This document shows, in pieces, positions 1 through 8,353 of a DNA stretch of 64,000 bases. Position 1 is the first letter of the stretch. Each line of letters begins with the position of its first letter. Position numbers and translations under genes: made by a program. The notes beneath the pieces were generated by a model. It saw only the letters and a program-made list of their open reading frames with translations. It had not been told where the DNA came from and made no database searches. Source of the DNA: Sulfurospirillum sp. UBA4058 (lineage in GTDB: Bacteria > Campylobacterota > Campylobacteria > Campylobacterales > Sulfurospirillaceae); the NCBI GenBank assembly GCA_002382085.1, contig DFZK01000005.1:186001-250000 (forward strand). Reading direction: 5' to 3'.

Positions 1-241
1 TATGTTTAATTTGTGAAGAAAGATAGTTATCAATATTTTTACTTGCAATTGCATTTTTAGGTATCGTAGAATAAATATGCTTTGAAGACCACATTTGATA
101 GGCATATAAATTATTAATCGTACTTAACAAGGAGTGAAGTTTTCCACCATTTTTGAGTTTAGTATCAAGATTAGGAATTTCGTAATCTTCTAAAACCTTG
201 TAAACAGTTTCTTTGAATTTTTCATCTGTTAATGTTTCCAA
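1..241 (-). CDS. hypothetical protein, 5' part only (runs off the window)
   Basis: An open frame on the minus strand starts at a TTG at 241-239 and stays open to the window edge, giving about 80 residues beginning METLTDEKFKETVYKVLEDY. AGGGGAG lies about 10 bases upstream of the TTG and is a good ribosome binding site. The frame is very AT-rich, like its island neighbours and unlike the core genes after 2.7 kb. It is divergent from the next gene. I do not recognise the family, and no motif is visible in the part present. Confidence 0.55.
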   Translation of the reverse strand, partial: METLTDEKFKETVYKVLEDYEIPNLDTKLKNGGKLHSLLSTINNLYAYQMWSSKHIYSTIPKNAIASKNIDNYLSSQIKH

Positions 242-349
242 TGTTACGTTACTCCCCTAAATATCAAGAAATATGTATTTTAGGCATATTATCGAAGAAA
301 AAAGTATAATTTATAGTAGCATTTTATATTTAAAGTTCAGTAGGTAAAA

Positions 350-796
350 ATGGATTTAGTCAGTAATAGCATTTCTGCAATAATTGGAGGAATTATAACT
401 TTTTCTGTTCAAACTGTTTTAATGAAAAAAAAGCTGAAAGATGATTTTACGCAAAAGCAACTTACAGAATTATACTTACCACTCGCAGAATTAATTAATC
501 AATCGGCATTAAATGAACTGAAAGATATGAGCAATAAAGCACGGTATGAATTAGCTTTTTCTATTATCGAATTAATTACAAAAAAAGAATTTTATGCTTC
601 AAAAAAATTAAGAGCCGATATTCATTCTTTAAGACATTATTTAAAAGTTCAAAATTTTGCTTCTAAAGAATTTTTAGAGCTTGATGGCGATGAACAAAAA
701 ATATATGTATGGAATTTTGAGGAAAAGAATAATGAGGAAAATTTAAATATTATAATCGAAAGAATTTACGATGATATTGAAAATTTTCGACCATAG
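350..796 (+). CDS. small hypothetical protein with N-terminal membrane anchor
   Basis: The 148-residue product has one hydrophobic segment at about residues 4-26, followed by a run of lysines (KKK) and a mostly charged helical remainder. This suggests a single-pass inner-membrane protein with a cytoplasmic body. It is AT-rich and lies 20 bases upstream of the pentapeptide-like membrane protein on the same strand, so the two are probably co-transcribed. Family not recognised. The position near the end of an integrated island suggests accessory function, possibly defence, but nothing in the sequence shows this directly. Confidence 0.6.
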   Translation: MDLVSNSISAIIGGIITFSVQTVLMKKKLKDDFTQKQLTELYLPLAELINQSALNELKDMSNKARYELAFSIIELITKKEFYASKKLRADIHSLRHYLKVQNFASKEFLELDGDEQKIYVWNFEEKNNEENLNIIIERIYDDIENFRP

Positions 797-816
797 TATT
801 TTGTTAAAGGTAAAAA

Positions 817-2418
817 ATGAAATGTGAAGTTTGTAACAAAGAATTTGAAGAGCAATATTTTGATGTAAGCCAGAATAAGTGTATTTTACATAGTACAAAA
901 AATGATACTTCTGAGTATGAAAACTTTGATCTTCAACTATTTAGTTATCTTGAGCATAATAAACATGATGATATGTGCAAATTTAAAGATATTCATTTTC
1001 CTAGTAATTATCCTATTACACAAAATCTTAATGCTCATTATACTTTTGAAAGCAAAGAAGAATTGGAAAATCCCAAACCTGTTCATCTCTATTTCGATAA
1101 ATGCCATTTTATAAACTCTTTAATTCTAGATAATCCCTTCTTCATCCTAAAATTTGAGAAATGCGTGTTTGAAAAACAATATGAACATATTATTTCTAAT
1201 GAAACTAAATTTATTAAATGTACATTTGATGAATATGTGTATCAAAATATATCTGAAGATAAAACAAAAATCTCAAATTTTTTATTCTTTGATTGTGGTT
1301 TTACATCTATTAATTTTACAGGTGCTCATTTCACAGAGAAACTTTTTAAATTTACTTCTCAAAATGAATACTATAAAATTACAGAATTAAATTTAATTAA
1401 TTGTGAATTTGATAAAGATATTATTTTTAATTCTACCAGAGAAGAAGGTTACTCAACTCATTTTAAAATAACCAGTTTAGACTTTTCTGAATCAACTTTT
1501 AAGGGAAAGGTAAAAATTCAATTTTGTGAAATTGAAAATGCTATTTTTTATAATACAAAATTCAAAGATTTAGCAGATTTTTATCAAAGTAAATTTAAAA
1601 AAGTAGATTTTGAAAGAACTGACTTTGAAAAAATATCTGTTTTTAGTGAAACTGAGTTTTTGTGTAATGTCGATTTTAAATATACGAAATTTTTAGGTAA
1701 ATCCATTTTTAGAGATACCACCATAACAGGAATATTAAATTTAAGAAATTCAATTTTTGATGATGAAGCAAATTTTTTAGATATAACTTCAAAAACAAGA
1801 GATAAAGATACAGAAACTAAGGAATTTATAGGAGAAGTTAACAATATTCAAGTTGCTAATCGAGAAACAGCTAGAGTTATAAAAAATTTCTACGACACTA
1901 ATAATAATATTATTGAAGCAAATAAATTTTATGCTTTAGAAATGGAAGAAAGAGAAAAAGAATTACAACAAAATAAAACAAAAAGCTTCACGAGCTTCAT
2001 TGAATGGCTTGTTTTTAAAGCTCATAAAGTTTCTTCAAATCATTCACAAGATTGGCTATTAACTCTTTTATGGATGCTAGCAATTACGTTTGTTTTTGAA
2101 GTATTACGCAAAAATACCTATTGTTCAAATGATATGATTCTTTTGTTTTTGCTCACTAATGCTAGTTTAATCTTATTGGGAATTTTATTTATATGCATCT
2201 TACCCTTATCATTAAAATGGTATTTATGCCTTGTGTCTGTCTCTATTCCATTTCTAACGCGCATTACATTTGAAGATTTTGCAAATTTAATTAATCCATT
2301 TTCTATTATGACAGGTGGAGAAAAATTAACTTTTTCTATGTTGATCTACAAAATTATTATTGCTTACTTAATTTATCAATTCATTATATCTGTACGCCAA
2401 AACACTAGAAGGAAATAA
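817..2418 (+). CDS. pentapeptide-repeat-like protein with C-terminal membrane domain
   Basis: The 533-residue product opens with a CxxC pair (MKCEVCNKEF) that could be a small zinc knuckle. Residues of about 90-330 carry irregular F/L-spaced units (for example DFSESTFKG, NAIFYNTKFK, KVDFERTDFE), typical of divergent pentapeptide-repeat beta helices. A charged linker at about 350-390 leads to three or four hydrophobic helices from about residue 405 to 525. The tail ISVRQNTRRK resembles other membrane-anchored pentapeptide proteins I know of. The role is unknown. It is the last gene of the island before the att scar and has the same strong AT bias as its neighbours. Confidence 0.75.
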   Translation: MKCEVCNKEFEEQYFDVSQNKCILHSTKNDTSEYENFDLQLFSYLEHNKHDDMCKFKDIHFPSNYPITQNLNAHYTFESKEELENPKPVHLYFDKCHFINSLILDNPFFILKFEKCVFEKQYEHIISNETKFIKCTFDEYVYQNISEDKTKISNFLFFDCGFTSINFTGAHFTEKLFKFTSQNEYYKITELNLINCEFDKDIIFNSTREEGYSTHFKITSLDFSESTFKGKVKIQFCEIENAIFYNTKFKDLADFYQSKFKKVDFERTDFEKISVFSETEFLCNVDFKYTKFLGKSIFRDTTITGILNLRNSIFDDEANFLDITSKTRDKDTETKEFIGEVNNIQVANRETARVIKNFYDTNNNIIEANKFYALEMEEREKELQQNKTKSFTSFIEWLVFKAHKVSSNHSQDWLLTLLWMLAITFVFEVLRKNTYCSNDMILLFLLTNASLILLGILFICILPLSLKWYLCLVSVSIPFLTRITFEDFANLINPFSIMTGGEKLTFSMLIYKIIIAYLIYQFIISVRQNTRRK

Positions 2419-2569
2419 TAATTTTAAGATATAAATTGAGAGATATTTTTATGAGTTACTGTGCCCAAATCGTGCCTAAAATAAACGAAAAATGCAGTTT
2501 TTTGAAAAAGATAGAATTACGAAAGTCCATTTTTATGGTCATTTGTTATTTTATTAAGTTTAATTTAAT

Positions 2570-2589
2570 AAATCCGGCTCCCGCAACCA
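2570..2589 (+). other. att-site scar: 3' end of an initiator tRNA (fMet) gene
   Basis: The 20 bases AAATCCGGCTCCCGCAACCA match the T-arm and acceptor 3' end, including CCA, of bacterial initiator tRNA-fMet; the E. coli gene as I remember it differs at one base. No other tRNA arm is present upstream, so this is a 3' fragment as left by integration into a tRNA gene. AT-rich DNA lies to its left and core genes to its right. Two GTGCC repeats at 2461-2465 and 2472-2476, 11 bases apart, could be integrase arm sites. A 47-codon frame (2451-2594) crosses the scar and is probably not a gene. The rest of the gap 2419-2771 holds only the promoter below. Confidence 0.75.
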
Positions 2590-2709
2590 TTTAAATTTTC
2601 TGCTTGCATTATCAATCTTCACAATTTTTCAACATGTAACTTTCATAGCATACTTTCCTTTGAGTTCAAAAGAACCAATCGATCAATGTAACTTTAGGGA
2701 TAACTCATC

Positions 2710-2736
2710 TTGAATCATGCCGTTTTTTGCTATAAT
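2710..2736 (+). promoter_or_regulatory. candidate promoter for the 56-residue gene and bpt
   Basis: TATAAT at 2731-2736 is preceded by a T-rich stretch (GTTTTTTGC), the usual look of vegetative promoters in this phylum. A weak TTGAAT at 2710-2715 sits 15 bases upstream of it. It is 35 bases before the start at 2772. Confidence 0.5.
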
Positions 2737-2771
2737 CCAAACTTATTTTAGCTATTGACAAGGACTTTACG

Positions 2772-2942
2772 ATGCAAAATGCGTTGTTTGACGACTTAAA
2801 ATCGATCAAAGAAAAGATGAATCAAGATGAAAAAATCAATCAAGACAAGCTCATAGAAGCGCAAAAGCAAGAAAAAGAAAAAAAACTGCAAGCGCAATTT
2901 GAGACTTTTATGAAAACCTCGGGCGTTAAAAAACTGCATTAA
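2772..2942 (+). CDS. small conserved-type charged helical protein
   Basis: The 56-codon frame begins MQNALFDDLKSIKEKMNQDE and ends TSGVKKLH. It is almost entirely charged and helical (repeated K, E, Q), so a short coiled coil or RNA/protein-binding helix is likely. AAGGA lies about 8 bases upstream of the ATG. Its stop codon is two bases before the bpt start, so the two genes are probably translated together. Codon use matches the core genes. Function not recognised. Confidence 0.65.
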   Translation: MQNALFDDLKSIKEKMNQDEKINQDKLIEAQKQEKEKKLQAQFETFMKTSGVKKLH

Positions 2943-2944
2943 TT

Positions 2945-3670
2945 ATGGCACAGCATTCACGCATGATCGAATTTTCGACTTTAGAGACGTCGTGCTCGTA
3001 TTTAGACGGGTACAAGACGCGTATGGAATACAAATACATTGAAAACGCAACCTCTGAACTGAACCAAGCTTTGGTTGAACGGGGTTGGAGACGTTTCGGG
3101 CATTATTATTCCAGACCGCAATGCTCGCATTGTAAGGCATGTTTGAGCCTTCGTATCGATGTGCAAAATTACCGCTTTTCACACTCCGCAAAACGCGCTT
3201 TTAAAAAAGCCGAAGGTATTCGTTACGTGATTCAAATGCCGAGTATTAGCAATGAACATCTTGAACTTTACGACAAATACCACCGTTTTATGGAACAAAA
3301 ACGCGGCTGGCAATACTACTATCTCAAGCCTCAAAGTTACCATGAACTTTATGTCAGCGGCGCACAGGATTTCGGCAAAGAAGTGCTCTATTTTTACGAA
3401 GACAAATTGATCGGCGTGGATTTGATCGACTTTTTGGACGATGGGATCTCTTCGATTTATTTTTATTATGATCCCGATTTTGCGCATCTCTCTTTAGGGC
3501 GTCTTTCGATTTACGAACAATTGATTTTGGCTAAAGAGTACGGTTTGGAGTGGATTTATTTGGGATATTACGTTGAAAACTGCCAAAGTTTGAAGTACAA
3601 AGGCACCTATCATCCTTATCAAATTCTTCAGGGCAACCCCAAAATAGACGAAGATGCTATCTGGCTTTAA
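2945..3670 (+). CDS. bpt: aspartate/glutamate leucyltransferase (Bpt/ATE family)
   Basis: The 241-residue product belongs to the aminoacyl-tRNA--protein transferase family, which adds Leu (Bpt) or Arg (ATE) to proteins carrying destabilising N termini, marking them for ClpS/ClpAP degradation. The N-terminal ATE domain shows the cysteine cluster with CSYLDGY near residue 17 and CSHCKACLSLRIDV near residue 58. The C-terminal GNAT-like half carries FYEDKLIGVDLIDFLDDGIS and YLGYYVENCQ. Length is normal for the short bacterial form. Whether it transfers Leu or Arg cannot be read from the sequence alone. Confidence 0.9.
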   Translation: MAQHSRMIEFSTLETSCSYLDGYKTRMEYKYIENATSELNQALVERGWRRFGHYYSRPQCSHCKACLSLRIDVQNYRFSHSAKRAFKKAEGIRYVIQMPSISNEHLELYDKYHRFMEQKRGWQYYYLKPQSYHELYVSGAQDFGKEVLYFYEDKLIGVDLIDFLDDGISSIYFYYDPDFAHLSLGRLSIYEQLILAKEYGLEWIYLGYYVENCQSLKYKGTYHPYQILQGNPKIDEDAIWL

Positions 3671-3726
3671 AAGTTGGAATCTTTTTTGCTTCGGTAAGCA
3701 TATCTGAATGCAAAAAGGAGAACTCG

Positions 3727-4557
3727 ATGCACTGCTGCCTTACTCACGATATGCTTGCCGTTACGATTCAAGAAGATGCAAAAACGTTTTATTTTTTACA
3801 GAACATCGCCGCTAAAAATTTCACGAAAAAAATCGGACGCAAAGAAAAAATGATTATTTTTAAAGAGCCTGAAGAGACCGTTCAGCGTCGTTATTTTCTC
3901 AAGCTTATCTCCAAAATTTATTTACGTGAACATAACGATAAAATGCAAGCAAGCATGATCGAAAACGCTATCGATAAAAGCATCAAGATTTCACTTTTAA
4001 AATCCAACCAAGTCATCCAGAAAATGTCGATTCGTATCGCTATTGAGGACAATTATGCCGTTATTTTCGACTTGGGTTCACACAATACGCTTTTTGCTTC
4101 TTATTTAAAAAGCTATTTTAAAGATCATCTTGTTAGAATCCGACCTAAAAACGGTACGATTACGCTCTATCCGAATTCCGATAAAACCGTTTTGCTTTTA
4201 GACAAACTTTTGGCGCAAAAAGAGCTCTTCGGCTCATACGTCGAATTTCATTACGATAGAGCACTTTATGAAGCTTACGCAAGAACGCTGATGGCGAAAA
4301 AAATCCGCCGTAATCGCCACAATGCCCTCTTTTCGCTTTTGGAAGACTATTTCGGTATTTTAGGTTGCAAAATTGAAGATTCGTTTGAAATCGTTCGTCG
4401 CAATTATCTAACGTTGGTCAAAAAATACCATCCCGATAGTTGCGGACTTTACGACGGAGACTTACATGTCAAATACGTTGCAAAGTTTCAAGAGGTACAA
4501 ACAGCGTATGAAATGGTCAAAATACACTTTCAAAATACCGAACGTTGCATCGCTTAG
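3727..4557 (+). CDS. protein with C-terminal J domain (DnaJ-like)
   Basis: The last 70 or so of 276 residues form a J domain, with the diagnostic HPD of KKYHPDS near residue 235 and flanking helices (YFGILGCKIEDSFEIVRRNY before, AKFQEVQTAYEMV after). J domains stimulate the DnaK ATPase, so this should be a co-chaperone with a specialised substrate. The first 200 residues are not recognised. AAGGAG lies just upstream of the ATG. The stop codon overlaps by four bases the end of the convergent rpoN gene. Confidence 0.8.
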   Translation: MHCCLTHDMLAVTIQEDAKTFYFLQNIAAKNFTKKIGRKEKMIIFKEPEETVQRRYFLKLISKIYLREHNDKMQASMIENAIDKSIKISLLKSNQVIQKMSIRIAIEDNYAVIFDLGSHNTLFASYLKSYFKDHLVRIRPKNGTITLYPNSDKTVLLLDKLLAQKELFGSYVEFHYDRALYEAYARTLMAKKIRRNRHNALFSLLEDYFGILGCKIEDSFEIVRRNYLTLVKKYHPDSCGLYDGDLHVKYVAKFQEVQTAYEMVKIHFQNTERCIA

Positions 4558-5825
4558 CGCGTGAGCATATAGAGCTTTTTACGTTCGGACGAGCTGGCGA
4601 TATTAAACTGTTGTCGGTATTTGGTAATCGTGCGGCGTACCATTTTGATACTAAATTTTTCTTCGATCATCTCTAAAAGTTTCAGATCGCTCATCGGTTT
4701 GATACGACTCTCGTTTTTCACCAATTCTAACATGTAGTCTTTAATCGCACTGTTGGAGATATCTTCATCCAAAGCGGTTGCAAAAAATTGTTTCAATGCA
4801 ATGACACCGCGATTGCATGAGAGGTATTTACCGGCAATCGCGCGTGAAATCGTCGAGGGATTTCGTCCCAAATCATCGGCTAAATCTTTCAATTTCATCG
4901 GTTTGATGGCTTTACCGAAGAAAAAATCGTATTGGTATTCGACGATCATAAGACCGATCTTATAGAGTGTCGCTTTACGCATTTCAAGCGCGTCGATCAA
5001 GTCTTTCGCATCTTTGATTTTCTGCGAAACGAAACTATGACTTTCGTCCATTCCATCCGTATCGATGATAATTTCGGGATAATAGGCGTCGTTTAAGCGC
5101 ACCTCAATCGCCCCGTCGTTCTCATAAATAAAAATATCGGGAATAATCTCTCTTTCGTCTTCTAAAAAATCGATTGCGGGGGGATTGCGAAAGCGTTGGA
5201 TAACCCTTAGAGCTTCATGAAACAACGGTTCTTTGCTCATCGATTCGATTGCCTCAAAATGGACGATAAGATTTTCGACGGCTTCGTAGAGTTCATTTTT
5301 GAGCGTAAGGTCTTGAAGCTGAAATAAAAACGCCTCTTTCACGTCAATCGCACCGATACCCAAAGGCTCGAGATAGGCGAAGCGTTGTCTGATTTTTTCG
5401 ACTTCGGAGGTGGAGACGTTAAATTTCTGCGCGATATCGTGTAAAGCTTGAGCTTCAAAATAGCCTTCGCAATTAATGTTTTCGATAATTTCGTAAGCAA
5501 TATTTTGTGATTTTTCCGTCGGAAAAAGCGGCGGATTGATCTGCTCGAACAAGACTTCATAGAGCGACTTTTTAGCAAGCGTTAACGCTTCGATGGTATC
5601 GGAAACCGATGCTTTGGAGGCATGCTGAAAAAAACTCTTTTTTTCAAATTTTTTGTCGGGAACTTCGCATCCGGATCGAATGTTAATCAACGGGTTTTCT
5701 TGAACAAAGGGCTCAAGCGTTTCGGTCAATGAATCAAGATTGGCTTGCAAAATAGGCAACCAACCTCTCAGAGTCGAGGAGAACTTTTGTTTGGCGGTCT
5801 GTGTGGCGTTGACCCTAAGTTTCAC
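4554..5825 (-). CDS. rpoN: RNA polymerase sigma-54 factor RpoN
   Basis: The 423-residue product ends with the RpoN box RRTITKYRQQFNI (about residues 397-409), which reads the -24 element. A helix-turn-helix (LADDLGRNPSTISRAI) lies around residue 315. The N-terminal activator-interacting region is present (TAKQKFSSTLRGWLPILQAN). In this phylum sigma-54 drives middle flagellar genes, which fits the presence of flgH in this window. It is the last gene of a minus-strand run (S4 protein, trpD, tsaE, lptB, rpoN), 15 bases after lptB. The lptB-rpoN order is common in Proteobacteria as well. Confidence 0.95.
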   Translation of the reverse strand: MKLRVNATQTAKQKFSSTLRGWLPILQANLDSLTETLEPFVQENPLINIRSGCEVPDKKFEKKSFFQHASKASVSDTIEALTLAKKSLYEVLFEQINPPLFPTEKSQNIAYEIIENINCEGYFEAQALHDIAQKFNVSTSEVEKIRQRFAYLEPLGIGAIDVKEAFLFQLQDLTLKNELYEAVENLIVHFEAIESMSKEPLFHEALRVIQRFRNPPAIDFLEDEREIIPDIFIYENDGAIEVRLNDAYYPEIIIDTDGMDESHSFVSQKIKDAKDLIDALEMRKATLYKIGLMIVEYQYDFFFGKAIKPMKLKDLADDLGRNPSTISRAIAGKYLSCNRGVIALKQFFATALDEDISNSAIKDYMLELVKNESRIKPMSDLKLLEMIEEKFSIKMVRRTITKYRQQFNIASSSERKKLYMLTR

Positions 5826-5840
5826 TCCTCTCTCCTAAAC

Positions 5841-6563
5841 TTAAAATCGAAAATCTTCGCCGAGATAATAGGTCTTCACGAGCTTATTTTGTGCGACTTC
5901 TTCGCTACTGCCGCTAGCGAGTAAAGTTCCGTCTTTGATGACGTAAGCACGATCGCAAATCGCAAGCGTTTCACGAACGTTGTGATCGGTAATCAAGACG
6001 CCGATATTGAGTTTTGCTAGCTCTTCGACAATACTTTGAATATCCGCTACGGCTAAAGGATCGACGCCTGCGAATGGCTCGTCAAGCAGAAGAAATTTGG
6101 GATGCAACACTAAAGAGCGTGCGATTTCGCATCGACGTCGCTCGCCGCCGCTGAGGCTGACGCCGTTGCGTTTACGAATCGGCTCGATGTTTAAAAGGTT
6201 TAACAGTTCTTCAACGCGTTTAGCAGCCTCTTCTTTATTGCTATAAACGATCTCTGCCGCGAGCATAATGTTCTCTTCTACGCTCAAATCTTTAAAGATA
6301 CTGGATTCTTGCGGTAAGTAACCGATGCCTTGTTTGGCTCTTACATGTAAAGGAATATGCGTCACGTCTTGGTTGTCAAAATAAACCGCACCCGAAGTCG
6401 GTTCTATCAATCCGCAAATCATATAAAACATTGTCGTTTTTCCGGCACCGTTAGGGCCCAAAAGTCCGACGACTTCTCCGCTTTTAACGTCAAGGGAGAC
6501 CCCTTTGATAATCGGCGTTTTTTTAATGACTTTTTCGAGTTTTTCTACTTTAAGCGTATGCAT
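5841..6563 (-). CDS. lptB: LPS export ABC transporter ATP-binding protein LptB
   Basis: A 240-residue ABC ATPase with Walker A GPNGAGKTT (about 36-44), the signature LSGGERRR and Walker B LLLDEPFAGVDPLA. It matches LptB in length and in the neighbouring motif GIGYLPQESSIFKDLSVEEN. LptB powers extraction of lipopolysaccharide from the inner membrane by LptFG; the start of an LptF/LptG-like gene is at the right end of this window. The start overlaps tsaE by 14 bases. One copy of the TTACATGTAA palindrome lies inside the gene at 6341-6350. Confidence 0.93.
   Translation of the reverse strand: MHTLKVEKLEKVIKKTPIIKGVSLDVKSGEVVGLLGPNGAGKTTMFYMICGLIEPTSGAVYFDNQDVTHIPLHVRAKQGIGYLPQESSIFKDLSVEENIMLAAEIVYSNKEEAAKRVEELLNLLNIEPIRKRNGVSLSGGERRRCEIARSLVLHPKFLLLDEPFAGVDPLAVADIQSIVEELAKLNIGVLITDHNVRETLAICDRAYVIKDGTLLASGSSEEVAQNKLVKTYYLGEDFRF
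6341..6350. repeat. recurrent palindrome TTACATGTAA (first of 15 copies found)
   Basis: Exact copies found by reading start at 6341, 23409, 26635, 27888, 27910, 33662, 34862, 35375, 35780, 38673, 50297, 53406, 54616, 55521 and 60973. Near copies (ACATGTAA or one base off) lie near 2632, 23397, 36258, 40786, 41143, 41198 and 61386. The flanks often extend to CTTTACATGTAARGG. About 0.2 copies would be expected by chance in 64 kb of this composition. Copies lie both between genes and inside genes, where one reading frame gives Leu-His-Val-Lys/Arg. Confidence 0.85.
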
Positions 6564-6975
6564 TTATGTTTACCTTATAGGTTCGTTGATCGTTTTTTTC
6601 TTCAATATCGAGCGTGCCGTAAGCAATGCCCAAAGAGCGTAACAAAGTTTCAAAATCCGACATCGCCCATTCGATTAGATGGTATCCGCGGCTATCGAGT
6701 TTTTCGATCAAACCGCTTTGAACGAATCCGTCCGTGCCGCATTGGTAGATGTCGTAATGAAAAAGTCGGTTTTCATACTCGTGTAAAATGGAAAACGTCG
6801 GAGAAGAGACGTTTTCATGAATGCCTAAAATGGAGGCAAAGGTTTTAATAAAGGTCGTCTTTCCGCTTGCTAAACCGCCTCGAAGCAATAAAATACCCTC
6901 TTCTCCCATGTGCTCTTTAATCGTTTGAGCTAAGCTCTCAAGCCCTGTCTCGTCGCATGTGATTTCGTACGTCAT
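6550..6975 (-). CDS. tsaE: tRNA threonylcarbamoyladenosine biosynthesis ATPase TsaE
   Basis: A 141-residue P-loop protein with GGLASGKTTFIKTFA at about residues 33-47, followed by the family motifs VSSPTFSILHEY and FHYDIYQCG. TsaE binds TsaB/TsaD and uses ATP to complete the t6A modification at position 37 of ANN-decoding tRNAs. Its size is typical. The start overlaps the trpD stop by four bases (ATGA arrangement), so it is translationally coupled in the S4-trpD-tsaE-lptB-rpoN run. Confidence 0.9.
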   Translation of the reverse strand: MTYEITCDETGLESLAQTIKEHMGEEGILLLRGGLASGKTTFIKTFASILGIHENVSSPTFSILHEYENRLFHYDIYQCGTDGFVQSGLIEKLDSRGYHLIEWAMSDFETLLRSLGIAYGTLDIEEKNDQRTYKVNINAYA

Positions 6976-7955
6976 AGTAAATAGGAAAGTTTAATAATTT
7001 CGCCGAGCTTATCCCATGCTTGTTTGCTCGCCAGTGCCGCGTCCATCATCTCGATACCTTCTTGAATATCTCTGGCTTTAGAATCGACGACCAAAGCGCA
7101 TGCACCGTTCAGCAAAACAACGTCACGCTTAGGCCCTTTTTCTTCGTTTTTCAAAATGGCACGCGTAATGTCGGCATTATGATCGCTATCGCCGCCTTGA
7201 ATCGATTCCAAAGAGGCCGTTTTAAAGCCGTATGCTTGAGGATCGATTTCGCCTTGGCTGATATGTCCGTTTTCAATCATCATGTAAAACGTAGGAGCGG
7301 ACATACCGACTTCGTCTAAACCGTCAAGAGAGCTTAGCACCATACTTTTTTGCGTACCGAGCGCATTTAACGCTTTGCTAAAGCGTTCGACGTAATCGAC
7401 GTGAAAAACGCCGACGACTTGTTTTTGTGCATTGGCGGGATTGGCAAGCGGTCCTAACATGTTAAAAATCGTTCGATGCGGCAAAGCGCGACGAATCGGC
7501 ATAATGTGCTTCATACACGGATGATGGTTCATCGCAAACATAAAGACGAAACCGCATTCTTGAAGCATTTTGACCTGTTTCGCGGGTGCTAAATTTAAAT
7601 TGAGCCCGAGCGATCTTAACACATCGGCACTTCCCGATAGACTCGTCGCCGAACCGCTACCGTGCTTAGCGACTTTACACCCTAAGGCACTCAACACGAT
7701 AGACGTCGTAGTCGAGATATTGAACGTACCGCTTTTATCTCCGCCCGTTCCGACGATATCGATAATTTCGGTTTTTAAACTTTGCGGGATATCGAGTTTA
7801 ACGCTATGTTCGCGCATCACTTTTGCCGCAGCGGCAATCTCTTCAAAGCTCTCACCCCGATGGTAAAGCTCGACTAAAAAACGCGCGGCTTCTTCGCTTG
7901 AAAGCTGATTTTCAAACAACGCGTTAAACGCTTCGTACGCCTCTTGGTAATTCAT
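6972..7955 (-). CDS. trpD: anthranilate phosphoribosyltransferase TrpD
   Basis: The 327-residue product carries the PRPP-binding loop GTGGDKSGTFNIST (about residue 69 onward), KHGSGSATSLSGSADVL and the anthranilate-binding motif with HHPCMKHIMPIRR. It transfers phosphoribose to anthranilate in tryptophan synthesis. It stands apart from any other trp gene and is embedded in a housekeeping operon, four bases overlapping both the upstream S4 gene and the downstream tsaE. TrpD-like paralogues exist, but the motifs here are the full trpD set. Confidence 0.9.
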   Translation of the reverse strand: MNYQEAYEAFNALFENQLSSEEAARFLVELYHRGESFEEIAAAAKVMREHSVKLDIPQSLKTEIIDIVGTGGDKSGTFNISTTTSIVLSALGCKVAKHGSGSATSLSGSADVLRSLGLNLNLAPAKQVKMLQECGFVFMFAMNHHPCMKHIMPIRRALPHRTIFNMLGPLANPANAQKQVVGVFHVDYVERFSKALNALGTQKSMVLSSLDGLDEVGMSAPTFYMMIENGHISQGEIDPQAYGFKTASLESIQGGDSDHNADITRAILKNEEKGPKRDVVLLNGACALVVDSKARDIQEGIEMMDAALASKQAWDKLGEIIKLSYLL

Positions 7956-8200
7956 TGTATTTCCCTTACGTAGTCGTTTTGTTGGGTTTTGGGTATCGTT
8001 TTGGTTTGCGGCAATTGGACGACTTCGTATCGAACGGAGCGTTCAAGATAAGCCACGGTAATAATATCGCCTACTTTGACGTCTTTTGCGGGTTTCGCGA
8101 TGACGCCGTTAATGCTGACGACGCCGTTTTTGCACATATCTTCGGAAACGGCTCTTCGTTTCGTGATATTGACGCTGTTTAAAAATTTATCGATTCGCAT
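7952..8200 (-). CDS. small S4-domain RNA-binding protein (HslR-like)
   Basis: An 82-residue protein that is essentially one S4 domain: MRIDKFLNSVNITKRRAVSED, then GVVSINGVIAKPAKDVKVGD. It is expected to bind structured RNA, like the heat-shock ribosome-rescue protein HslR. The start at 8200 is chosen because AAGGAAG precedes it and the S4 fold starts there; an open frame continues to 8293 but would overlap the argG leader. It is divergent from argG and begins the minus-strand operon running to rpoN. Confidence 0.85.
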   Translation of the reverse strand: MRIDKFLNSVNITKRRAVSEDMCKNGVVSINGVIAKPAKDVKVGDIITVAYLERSVRYEVVQLPQTKTIPKTQQNDYVREIQ

Positions 8201-8353
8201 CTTTCTTCCTTGATTTAACGTCCATTCTAGCAAAAGAATATTTAAATTTGGTTTTTGAGCTTGAGCGTCAAACCGCCTTTGGAGCATAAGCAAAGTTTTT
8301 ATAAAGTTGCGCTACTATCACGAAATTCTATCAATTTTATGAGGATTCATACG

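Noticed and set aside
2451..2594. 47-codon ORF through the att scar
   Set aside because: Weak ribosome binding site and use of tRNA sequence as coding suggest chance.
3677..3717. Hairpin between bpt and the J-domain gene (TTTTTTGC...GCAAAAAG)
   Set aside because: The loop is over 20 bases and the right arm is the ribosome binding site; not convincing as a terminator.
6357..6848. Open frame of 163 codons on the plus strand
   Set aside because: It lies antisense to lptB and tsaE, both with clear motifs; composition is that of a shadow frame.
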